A DNA stretch of 5,492 nucleotides, taken from contig JAEXFF010000103.1 in the NCBI GenBank assembly GCA_023400335.1, forward strand, positions 1 to 5,492, read 5' to 3'. The stretch's first letter is position 1; each line of letters begins with the position of its first letter. The DNA is from Bacteroidota bacterium (GTDB lineage Bacteria; Bacteroidota; Bacteroidia; Bacteroidales; Marinifilaceae). Of this stretch, positions 1 through 5,492 are shown piece after piece. The notes under the pieces are model-generated. The model saw only the letters and a program-made list of their open reading frames with translations, did not search any database and had not been told where the DNA came from. Made by a program: the position numbers and the translations under genes.

Positions 1-1018
1 TGACAGAACAGATATAAATTTGATATCCCGCAGCTTGTTTGGTTTGCAAAGTATCCGCCAGTAATTCAAAATGTTTATTCACCACCGGTTGGGCTTCACA
101 TTTTACATCGATGGTTTCCCCCCGGAAAAATACATCCGGTCCCCATTCAACCACACTGCATTTTTCCATATAATCAAACCAGTCACTCTCCGGAATTAAA
201 ATATCCGCTTCCGTCTCCGCCTGTAATGCCTTCAAACGATCGTGCAGGAACATCCCGTTCTTTATCCACCAAACAGGTCTCTCCGGAAAATACTGGAATA
301 ATTCTGTAAATTCAAACTGATCTGCAGTATTACTGAGATCCGGAACAAGTGCAACTTCTTCGATCAATTGCTCCGAAAGCTGCGTTTCCACATCAAAAAA
401 ACGGATACTTTCCACCTCATCTCCAAAAAAATCGATGCGCACCGGCCGTTCTTCCGCAAAAGAATACACGTCGACAATACTTCCCCGTATTGAAAATTGT
501 CCGGGCTCGTATACAAAATCACTCTGTACAAAATTATACTGATCCAATAATTCTTCTACAAAAGAAATTGACAAGCGGTCCCCCTTGTGCAGAACCATCG
601 ACATACGGGCTAACACCTCTTTTGCCACCACTTTTTCCGCCAAAGCTTCCGGATAGGTAACGAGGACCTGAGAACGGGCATTGGCAATATTTTTAAGTAC
701 CTCTGTCCGGACCAAAACAGAATCATTATCTTTTTCCTCCGGATTAATTGTCCGGCGATAAGAAGAAGGCAAAAAACTTACCTTTGACTCATCCGTAAAA
801 GCCAGCATATCATTATAAAAATAAGCAGCTTCTTCCCGGTCATTCAACACTATCACCCGAAAGCCCGGCCGGGCCTTTATCATCGCACTCGTAATGACAG
901 CAGTCACCGAACCGGCATTATTGATAAGCCTGTATTTACCCACGCCTTTCAATTTTGCCGTCAATTTTTCAATAACTGCCGATGATAAATAGGGTTCTAT
1001 TAATTCTTTTATATCCAA
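1..1018 (-). CDS. mfd: Transcription-repair coupling factor Mfd, N-terminal part (partial, runs off the left edge)
   Basis: Mfd is a cytoplasmic ATP-driven translocase that pushes stalled RNA polymerase off damaged DNA and recruits UvrA to start nucleotide excision repair. The 339 visible residues are the UvrB-like N-terminal module (domains 1a, 2 and 1b). Recognisable blocks are REEAAYFYND (61-70) and LPSSYRR (83-89) in domain 1a, a conserved TYPEAL (121-126), and the stretch from YEPGQFSIRG (170-179) through IVDVYSFA (181-188) to IDFFGDEVESIRFFD (195-209), which is diagnostic of Mfd. UvrB itself has a related block but lacks the domain 1a features seen here. The polymerase-interacting domain, the helicase motifs and the C-terminal domain lie outside the window; the full family length is about 1,100 residues. 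The start is taken as TTG at 1018-1016, because the frame upstream is open to beyond 1140 but has no ATG, GTG, TTG or CTG, and the next in-frame ATG (residue 46) would remove domain 1a sequence. No frameshift is visible. Confidence 0.93.
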   Translation of the reverse strand, partial: MDIKELIEPYLSSAVIEKLTAKLKGVGKYRLINNAGSVTAVITSAMIKARPGFRVIVLNDREEAAYFYNDMLAFTDESKVSFLPSSYRRTINPEEKDNDSVLVRTEVLKNIANARSQVLVTYPEALAEKVVAKEVLARMSMVLHKGDRLSISFVEELLDQYNFVQSDFVYEPGQFSIRGSIVDVYSFAEERPVRIDFFGDEVESIRFFDVETQLSEQLIEEVALVPDLSNTADQFEFTELFQYFPERPVWWIKNGMFLHDRLKALQAETEADILIPESDWFDYMEKCSVVEWGPDVFFRGETIDVKCEAQPVVNKHFELLADTLQTKQAAGYQIYICSV

Positions 1019-1024
1019 CTCCTT
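1016..1024 (-). promoter_or_regulatory. Purine-rich AAGGAG directly abutting the TTG start of mfd
   Basis: On the minus strand AAGGAG (1024-1019) touches the TTG codon (1018-1016) with no spacer. A functional Shine-Dalgarno site normally needs about 5-9 bases, so this one may not pair productively. Bacteroidota generally depend little on Shine-Dalgarno pairing. The site is listed because it bears on the choice of start codon. It could be chance within an A-rich leader. Confidence 0.3.
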
Positions 1025-1032
1025 TTTTTCTA

Positions 1033-1040
1033 CAAAAATA
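1033..1040 (-). promoter_or_regulatory. Possible Bacteroides-type -7 element (TATTTTTG) for mfd
   Basis: Read on the minus strand, 1040-1033 is TATTTTTG, which fits the Bacteroides -7 consensus TAnnTTTG. No TTTG lies about 19 bases upstream as a -33 element. Transcription from here would leave a leader of only about 8 bases before the TTG start. In such AT-rich DNA the match may be chance. Confidence 0.2.
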
Positions 1041-1135
1041 AAAACTATATACCGAATATTGAATAGAAGAAATGAAAAATAAAAAGAAGTCCCTTCAAAG
1101 TAGCCTGTAAAAGAGAAAAAAACAGAAAAAGTAAC

Positions 1136-1143
1136 TAACTTTG
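1136..1143 (+). promoter_or_regulatory. Candidate Bacteroides-type -7 element (TAACTTTG) for the dehydrogenase gene
   Basis: TAACTTTG matches the Bacteroides primary sigma factor consensus TAnnTTTG exactly. Transcription would be expected to begin near 1148-1152, giving a leader of about 25-30 bases before the ATG at 1177. No TTTG or TTG is present about 19 bases upstream, where the -33 element would be; that stretch is A-rich. If used, this element would place the TTG at 1141 upstream of the RNA start and exclude it as the start codon. Confidence 0.42.
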
Positions 1144-1176
1144 TTGGAGAATTGGAATTTACAAAAACAAAAAGAT

Positions 1177-2097
1177 ATGCACATCGTATTTTTAGAATCC
1201 TTGGGAGTATGTGAATGTGTTATTTCACAATTATGCGAGCCACTTAAAAAATCTGGGCATACGATAACTTACTATGCCGACAGGAAGGAAGACGAAGAGG
1301 AATTAATCAGAAGAGGACGGGAAGCCGATATCATTGTTGTAAGCAATATCCCTTTGCGCAAGCATTTTTTAGACAATTGTCCGAATTTGAAAATGATTTC
1401 CGTTGCTTTCACCGGTTTAGATCATATTGATTTGGAAGAATGTAAACGAAGAGGCATAACGGTCCGGAATGCTGCCGGCTATTCGACTTATGCGGTCGCA
1501 GAATTAGCTATCGGAATGATGATCGCCGTCTACCGCAAAATAGTAGGAGGAGATGCCATTACCCGTTTAGGCGGAGACCGGAAAAATTTTCTCGGAACAG
1601 AATTACATCAGAAGACGTTGGGAATTATCGGGACAGGGGCCATCGGCCGCCAGGTCGCTCATTTAGGGCTCGCATTCGGTTGCCGGATTATCGCTTATAA
1701 CCGAACTCCCCGCCAACTGGAAAATATCCGCATGGTAGACAAAACGACCCTTCTCCGGGAAGCAGACATTATTTCCTTACATATTCCCCTAACAGCAGAA
1801 ACAAAAGATTTTATAGGAGAAGCAGAATTCAACCTCATGCAACCCCGCTCCATCCTCATTAACACAGCCAGAGGTCCGATTGTCAATAAAGATGCACTTC
1901 ACGAAGCGCTGAGAAAAAATAAAATAGCAGGAGCCGCTGTAGATGTATACGATCAGGAACCGCCTTTACCCGGCACTTATGAATTATTAAATGCACCGAA
2001 TTTATTGATGCTCCCTCATATTGGATATGCAACGAAAGAAGCATTTGCAGAAAGGGTCAAGATCGTCGTTCGAAATATTGAGGAATGGTTGCAATAA
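1177..2097 (+). CDS. NAD(P)-dependent D-isomer-specific 2-hydroxyacid dehydrogenase
   Basis: This is a cytoplasmic oxidoreductase that interconverts 2-keto acids and D-2-hydroxy acids. Its 306 residues follow the family order: a substrate-binding half (about 1-105, returning in the last 25 residues) around a Rossmann domain (about 106-280). The dinucleotide loop is GTGAIG (152-157). The catalytic triad is visible as Arg232 (NTARGPIVN), Glu261 (DQEPP) and His281 (LPHIGYA). The length fits the short members, and there is no ACT domain, so it is not the long form of SerA. After the second strand of the Rossmann fold the sequence is YNRT (174-177), not the Asp that usually selects NAD, which leans towards NADP(H) use. 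Glyoxylate/hydroxypyruvate reductase or a glycerate dehydrogenase are possible; the substrate cannot be read from sequence. The start is set at ATG 1177 (MHIVFLE); a TTG at 1141 would add 12 unrelated polar residues and overlaps a promoter-like element. The gene stands alone on its strand and ends inside a hairpin. Confidence 0.92.
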   Translation: MHIVFLESLGVCECVISQLCEPLKKSGHTITYYADRKEDEEELIRRGREADIIVVSNIPLRKHFLDNCPNLKMISVAFTGLDHIDLEECKRRGITVRNAAGYSTYAVAELAIGMMIAVYRKIVGGDAITRLGGDRKNFLGTELHQKTLGIIGTGAIGRQVAHLGLAFGCRIIAYNRTPRQLENIRMVDKTTLLREADIISLHIPLTAETKDFIGEAEFNLMQPRSILINTARGPIVNKDALHEALRKNKIAGAAVDVYDQEPPLPGTYELLNAPNLLMLPHIGYATKEAFAERVKIVVRNIEEWLQ

Positions 2098-2105
2098 CCA
2101 TTCCT
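2081..2105 (+). terminator. Perfect 10-bp hairpin across the stop codon of the dehydrogenase gene
   Basis: AGGAATGGTT (2081-2090) is followed by the five-base loop GCAAT and then by its exact reverse complement AACCATTCCT (2096-2105). The TAA stop (2095-2097) lies at the loop-stem junction. The following bases are TCCTTCCTTCC, which is pyrimidine-rich but not a T run, so this is at best an imperfect intrinsic terminator. It may instead protect the 3' end of the mRNA. On the minus strand no T run follows, so it is unlikely to serve the facing gene in the same way. Confidence 0.5.
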
Positions 2106-2129
2106 TCCTTCCGATGAGAACAATACATA

Positions 2130-2170
2130 AAATCCGGAATACTACCTGCGGCCGACCGGTATAAGGATTT
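2130..2170 (-). terminator. Imperfect inverted repeat in the convergent gap, possible terminator of murF-alr
   Basis: The outer arms AAATCC (2130-2135) and GGATTT (2165-2170) pair perfectly. Inside them TACC (2143-2146) pairs with GGTA (2158-2161) around a GC-rich core that includes CGGCCG. On the minus strand the structure starts about 20 bases after the murF-alr stop and is followed by a short TTTT overlapping the last arm. The internal loop is unequal (7 against 3 bases), which makes the fold uncertain. It is the best candidate I see for stopping leftward transcription. Confidence 0.25.
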
Positions 2171-2179
2171 CTTACAAGC

Positions 2180-2203
2180 TTTTAAAGATCTTATTCTTTA
2201 AAA
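2180..2203. repeat. 8-bp AT-rich inverted repeat spanning the murF-alr stop codon
   Basis: TTTTAAAG (2180-2187) and CTTTAAAA (2196-2203) are exact reverse complements separated by eight bases. The murF-alr stop (2193-2191) lies in the loop. With two G-C pairs in 16 bases the stem would be weak, and no T run follows on the minus strand. I list it as a visible repeat without claiming a function. Confidence 0.35.
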
Positions 2204-4566
2204 TATACCCGTTTGACTCGTTGGGCCACGCCGGTTAAAACCTCATAAGGAATAGTATCCAATTTTTCGGCAATTTCCGTTACAGGAATATTTTTTCCAA
2301 ATATTTCAACCTCATCCCCTACCTGTGCATCGGTGTCTGTCACATCCAGCATACAAGTATCCATACAAATATTTCCGATAATAGGCACCCTCCTGCCTCT
2401 TACCAGCATCTCCCCCCTCCCGTTGCTCAAATGCCGGTTTAACCCGTCAGCATAACCGACCGGCACCACAGCAATACGGGAATCCCGGCCGGTCACTCCC
2501 TTTCGTCCATACCCAATGGTTTGAGCCGCAGGAACATTTCTGATAGAAGATATATACGTCTTAAAAGAACTGACAGGTTGTAAAGCTGCTCCCACGGCAC
2601 TGATGCCATGCAAGCCTATTCCTAAACGGACCATATCGAAACTGTATTCCGTAAATCGCTCAATTCCGGCAGAGTTCAGAATATGACGCAGGATTTTATG
2701 CTCAAACTGTTTTTGTATCTGCTCCGTCAGGGTAACAAAAAGCTCTATCTGCCGGCGGGTAAAAGCATCATGCCGGGCTTCGTCGCTTCCGGCCAAATGA
2801 GAAAATACGGTATGGATTCTCACCTGCCGTTTCTCCTTAAAAAAAGCCAATAAATCGGGAATGTCCTCCGCATCTAATCCGGAACGATTCATGCCGGTAT
2901 TCAATTTCAAATGTATGGGATAGTTTTCAATTCCGTGTTTGATCAAAGCTTTATCAAAAGCTTTCAGTAGCTCGAAAGAATAAATTTCAGGTTCCAGACA
3001 AAATTCAATCATATTATCAAAGGCTTCCGGTTGCGGATTCATCACAGCTATGGGTAGAGTTATTCCTTCTGCCCGCAAGGCAACTCCCTCATCTGCAAAA
3101 GCTACCATCAAATAATTTACTCCCTGATACTGTAACAAACTAGCCACTTCACCGGAACCCGAACCATAAGAAAAAGCTTTGACCATAACCGCCAAACGGG
3201 TATGTCCCGGAAGAAGGGAACGAAAATAATTCAGGTTAAAAATCATGGCATCCATATCCACTTCCAGAACAGTATTATGACTTTGTTTCTGAAGGAATCC
3301 GGCTATAAATTCAAAACGGAACTGCCGGGCACCTTTTATCAGTATGACTTGTTCCCGGAAATTTTCCCGATTCTCCTGTTTGAGGAAACTATCGGTATCC
3401 CTATAGAAACGGGAAGGCAGATGAAAATAAGACCTATATCTGTTAAGGCTACTCCCAATCCCGATAAACAATGAAACCCCTGTCCGCTTCAAATTTTCAG
3501 CTACCTCCTGATAGAGCGTTTCCTCATCAGAACCGGTATCGATAAAATCCGAAAGAATAACAGCTCTCTCTTTGGCTTCATCCTGCATACTCAGAGTATT
3601 CAAAGCCAAATTGAAGGATGCTGCATCGGAATTATAATAATCGTTTATCAATACGCAATCATTGATTCCCTCTTTTATCTCCATCCGCATGGCAATCGGC
3701 TGTAATGATGCGATCCGCTCTGCAATTTGTTTGAAATCTATTCCTTTCCACAAAAGGACACAAACGACGTTCATACAATTCTCGTAAGCAGCCTCATCGG
3801 AAAAAGGTATGCTAAGTTCAAAATGTTTTCCTTTATAGAGGATACTCACCTGGCGTCCTTTTTCATTTCTCTGCAACGTCCGGCAGCGGACCGCCGTATT
3901 TTCTTCCTCCCCCCAACTCATAATCTGAATCTCTTTATTGAGTTTACTTATCATTTCCAAGGCTTTTCCCTGCCGCCCGATCACCAGCCGGCAATGCCGG
4001 AATAAAATTGCCTTTTCTGCCAGTTTTTCCTCTACAGAAGTAAAATTCTCTCCATGTGCGTCTCCTAAATGGGTGAAAATACCAATATCAGGCCGGATCA
4101 TTTGTTCTAATTTGTCCATTTCTCCCGGATAAGAAATTCCCGCTTCAATCAAAGCAATCTGTGTCGACTCCCCTATCCCGCATAAAGAAAGAGGAACACC
4201 TACCTGCGAATTATAACTCCGCGGACTCCGATAAACGGAAAAATCCCCGGACAGCAACTGATACAACCATTCTTTCACTATGGTCTTACCGTTACTACCT
4301 GTTATTCCGATCACCTCAGCTTTTCTCTCTTTCCTGTACTTTCCGGCATATTCCTGCAAAGCCTGCAGCACATTTTCAACTTCATAAAACCGGGCTTCTG
4401 TCAATCCAGCAAATTCTTTCCTCTTTTCACTGATCACAAAATTCCGTACCCCTCGCTCATATAATTCTTGTACATAATCATGCCCGTCATGATTTTTCCC
4501 CTTTAACGCAAAAAACATAGTCAATTCAGGAGTAATCACTGAACGGCTGTCAATACTAATTTCCAT
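2191..4566 (-). CDS. murF-alr: Bifunctional MurF (UDP-MurNAc-tripeptide:D-Ala-D-Ala ligase) / alanine racemase fusion
   Basis: This cytoplasmic enzyme serves peptidoglycan precursor synthesis. The MurF half (about 1-430) uses ATP to add D-Ala-D-Ala to the UDP-MurNAc-tripeptide; the Alr half (about 432-791) converts L-Ala to D-Ala with PLP. MurF signs are IDSRSV (5-10), the P-loop GITGSNGKT (87-95, Lys94), SYNSQVGVP (117-125), Glu141, HLGDAH (166-171), MRME (293-296), NDYYNSD (308-314) and KGAR (411-414). Alr signs are the PLP lysine Lys463 in MVKAFSYG, NTGMNRSG (556-563, Arg561), FSHLAGSDE (588-596), Arg647 in MVRLGIGLHG, the likely catalytic Tyr686 in IGYGRKG, and CMD (734-736). The joint LQKQSHNTVLEVDMDA (425-440) leaves almost no linker. 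The fusion is characteristic of Bacteroidota. The ATG at 4566 is preceded one codon earlier by an in-frame TAA, so this is the longest reading from an ATG; it lacks about 25 residues found before the IDSR motif in other MurF proteins. It follows the cardiolipin synthase gene by 77 bp on the same strand and may be cotranscribed with it. Confidence 0.95.
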   Translation of the reverse strand: MEISIDSRSVITPELTMFFALKGKNHDGHDYVQELYERGVRNFVISEKRKEFAGLTEARFYEVENVLQALQEYAGKYRKERKAEVIGITGSNGKTIVKEWLYQLLSGDFSVYRSPRSYNSQVGVPLSLCGIGESTQIALIEAGISYPGEMDKLEQMIRPDIGIFTHLGDAHGENFTSVEEKLAEKAILFRHCRLVIGRQGKALEMISKLNKEIQIMSWGEEENTAVRCRTLQRNEKGRQVSILYKGKHFELSIPFSDEAAYENCMNVVCVLLWKGIDFKQIAERIASLQPIAMRMEIKEGINDCVLINDYYNSDAASFNLALNTLSMQDEAKERAVILSDFIDTGSDEETLYQEVAENLKRTGVSLFIGIGSSLNRYRSYFHLPSRFYRDTDSFLKQENRENFREQVILIKGARQFRFEFIAGFLQKQSHNTVLEVDMDAMIFNLNYFRSLLPGHTRLAVMVKAFSYGSGSGEVASLLQYQGVNYLMVAFADEGVALRAEGITLPIAVMNPQPEAFDNMIEFCLEPEIYSFELLKAFDKALIKHGIENYPIHLKLNTGMNRSGLDAEDIPDLLAFFKEKRQVRIHTVFSHLAGSDEARHDAFTRRQIELFVTLTEQIQKQFEHKILRHILNSAGIERFTEYSFDMVRLGIGLHGISAVGAALQPVSSFKTYISSIRNVPAAQTIGYGRKGVTGRDSRIAVVPVGYADGLNRHLSNGRGEMLVRGRRVPIIGNICMDTCMLDVTDTDAQVGDEVEIFGKNIPVTEIAEKLDTIPYEVLTGVAQRVKRVYFKE

Positions 4567-4643
4567 TTCTTATCTGTTTAACCACGTCATACCTGTAAAA
4601 TATCTTCTATCCCGGGAAATACGGACGTTCCCTGTATCTCTTC
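4567..4643 (-). other. Short gap between the cardiolipin synthase gene and murF-alr
   Basis: The 77 bases hold no exact TAnnTTTG element on the minus strand and no hairpin with a T run. A weak GGGAA/TTCCC pairing around nine bases lies near 4605-4630. The leader next to the murF-alr ATG is A-rich (AAACAGATAAGAA) without a Shine-Dalgarno site. This fits read-through from the upstream gene. The stretch lies where the missing MurF N-terminus would be expected, but no single open frame joins it to the MurF reading frame. Confidence 0.45.
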
Positions 4644-5492
4644 TTATAAAAGAGGTGCAAACAAACGGGCTACCGATTCCTGAACTTTCTGCCACCGCGT
4701 TCTGAATTTCCAACGATGCATACTTTCTTCTTCGCTATCCCTCAAATCTTCCACAAAATAAGTCGCCAGATTTTTAGCTACATTCCGGTCATAAACAATT
4801 AAATTCACCTCAAAATTTTCGTCAAAACTCCGCATATCTACATTTGCAGTCCCGACACTGGCCACTATTCCGTCCACAACAATTACCTTACTGTGGTTAA
4901 TCCCTTTCTGATACCAATAAACTTTCACTCCGGCTTCCAACAGTTCTTCCACATACGAACGCGAACACCAGTTTGTCAGGTAAGAATCGGATTTATGCGG
5001 TAAAAGAATGCGTACGTCAACCCCTCCCATTGCAGCCGCTTTCAAACAATTCAAAGTCGTCTCCCCCGGCATAAAATAAGGAGTAGAAATAAAGACATAA
5101 TGCTTGGCCATGTTGATCAGTGTAAAATAAGCCTGTTGTATGGAAGCCCAGTCACTATCCGGACCAGAAGCCACCGTCTGCACGACGACATTTCCATCCT
5201 CCCGCTTATAAGGCATATATTCCTCTTTATTCAATAACAATTCCTGACGCACAAAATACCAGTCTATTAAAAATACAATCTGCAAAGAAGTAACCGCTTC
5301 CCCCCTCACCCGCATATGGGTATCCCGCCATACCCCGATACCGGGAACTCCTGTCAAATAACGGTCAGCGAAATTCAATCCCCCGACAAAAGCCGTTTCT
5401 CCGTCGATGACGACAATCTTCCGGTGATTCCGGTAATTGGCCTTATCCGCCACCCGATGAAAACGTACCGGTAAAAAAGGGTAGATCTGTAT
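4644..5492 (-). CDS. cls: Cardiolipin synthase, phospholipase D family, C-terminal part (partial, runs off the right edge)
   Basis: This is a membrane-associated enzyme that joins two phosphatidylglycerol molecules (or a phosphatidyl donor and acceptor) to make cardiolipin and release glycerol. The 282 visible residues read in frame to the window edge, beginning in PFLPVRF (5-11) and ANYRNHRK (18-25), a typical Cls block. The first HKD motif is HRKIVVID (His23, Lys25, Asp30; 5403-5426), followed by FVGGLNFADRY. The second is HSKVIVVD (His200, Lys202, Asp207; 4872-4895), followed by SVGTANVDMRSF and FEVN, which separates Cls from general nucleases of the superfamily. STPYFMPG (136-143) is also typical. 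The C-terminus RLFAPLL fits the family. Full-length members have about 480 residues with two N-terminal membrane segments, which would lie outside the window, so the real start is not visible; a GTG at 5453 is internal. Both catalytic motifs look intact. Confidence 0.92.
   Translation of the reverse strand: MQIYPFLPVRFHRVADKANYRNHRKIVVIDGETAFVGGLNFADRYLTGVPGIGVWRDTHMRVRGEAVTSLQIVFLIDWYFVRQELLLNKEEYMPYKREDGNVVVQTVASGPDSDWASIQQAYFTLINMAKHYVFISTPYFMPGETTLNCLKAAAMGGVDVRILLPHKSDSYLTNWCSRSYVEELLEAGVKVYWYQKGINHSKVIVVDGIVASVGTANVDMRSFDENFEVNLIVYDRNVAKNLATYFVEDLRDSEEESMHRWKFRTRWQKVQESVARLFAPLL

Larger units (their letters stand above)
1019..1176. other. A-rich divergent intergenic region between mfd and the dehydrogenase
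   Basis: This 158-bp gap separates two genes that point away from each other, so it must carry both of their promoters unless either is read from further away. The plus strand is strongly purine-rich, with A runs of 5-7 bases at about 1034-1038, 1040-1044, 1075-1079, 1081-1085, 1116-1122 and 1126-1130. I see no RNA gene, no convincing small coding region and no strong operator-like palindrome. Confidence 0.6.

Noticed and set aside
349..660. Plus-strand open frame of 103 codons opposite mfd
   Set aside because: It lies entirely antisense to convincing Mfd coding sequence, is rich in Pro, Gln and Lys in the way of an antisense shadow, and resembles no family.
1141..1176. TTG at 1141 as the start of the dehydrogenase
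   Set aside because: It overlaps a promoter-like element and adds 12 residues without family character; ATG 1177 begins right at the first strand of the fold.
1695..1886. Minus-strand open frame of 63 codons inside the dehydrogenase gene
   Set aside because: It is antisense to the conserved catalytic part of the dehydrogenase, and no promoter or family resemblance supports it.
3202..4433. Four plus-strand open frames (64-92 codons) opposite murF-alr
   Set aside because: They lie opposite conserved MurF and Alr sequence, two overlap each other, and none has a recognisable domain. They are shadows of the real gene.
4567..4643. A patchwork N-terminus for MurF using two upstream frames (one reading EEIQGTSVFPGIEDILQV, another reading DVVKQIRN) before the ATG
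   Set aside because: It would need two frame changes and has no start codon after the cardiolipin synthase stop. The resemblance to MurF is too slight to call a frameshifted gene.
5451..5453. GTG at 5453 as the start of a short phospholipase D protein
   Set aside because: The frame continues in clear Cls sequence (PFLPVRF) to the window edge, so the GTG codes an internal valine.
1..5492. A previously undescribed multigene system, CRISPR array, mobile element or RNA gene
   Set aside because: Nearly all of the window is filled by four recognisable housekeeping genes. The three gaps are 158, 93 and 77 bp, and none holds spaced direct repeats, tRNA-like folds, transposase fragments or unexplained coding sequence.

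Overview
The window looks like ordinary chromosomal housekeeping DNA from a member of the Bacteroidota, most likely the order Bacteroidales. The main evidence is a single protein that joins MurF to alanine racemase, an arrangement typical of that phylum. Further support comes from an Mfd of the Bacteroidota type, moderately AT-rich DNA, A-rich leaders with little use of Shine-Dalgarno sites, and a TAnnTTTG promoter element of the Bacteroides kind. I would not name a genus from this sequence.

Layout from left to right: (1) the N-terminal third of mfd, the transcription-repair coupling factor, on the minus strand, running off the left edge; (2) a 158-bp A-rich divergent intergenic region; (3) a complete D-2-hydroxyacid dehydrogenase gene on the plus strand; (4) a 93-bp convergent gap holding several inverted repeats, two of which overlap the stop codons of the facing genes; (5) a complete murF-alr fusion of 791 codons on the minus strand; (6) a 77-bp gap; (7) the C-terminal part of a cardiolipin synthase of the phospholipase D family, minus strand, running off the right edge.

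The cardiolipin synthase and murF-alr lie in the same direction with a short gap and no clear terminator or promoter between them. They may form an envelope operon, with membrane phospholipid synthesis upstream and peptidoglycan precursor synthesis downstream. MurF-Alr supplies two non-consecutive steps of the D-Ala branch: Alr makes D-Ala, a separate Ddl (not in this window) joins two of them, and MurF attaches the dipeptide to the UDP-MurNAc-tripeptide. Mfd (DNA repair) and the dehydrogenase (central or redox metabolism) have no obvious functional link to them or to each other.

I found no CRISPR array, tRNA, rRNA, insertion sequence, prophage piece or unrecognised multigene system. The points most worth a second look are small: the MurF part appears to lack about 25 N-terminal residues, a perfect 10-bp hairpin contains the stop codon of the dehydrogenase, mfd appears to start at TTG, and a promoter-like element argues for the internal ATG as the dehydrogenase start.
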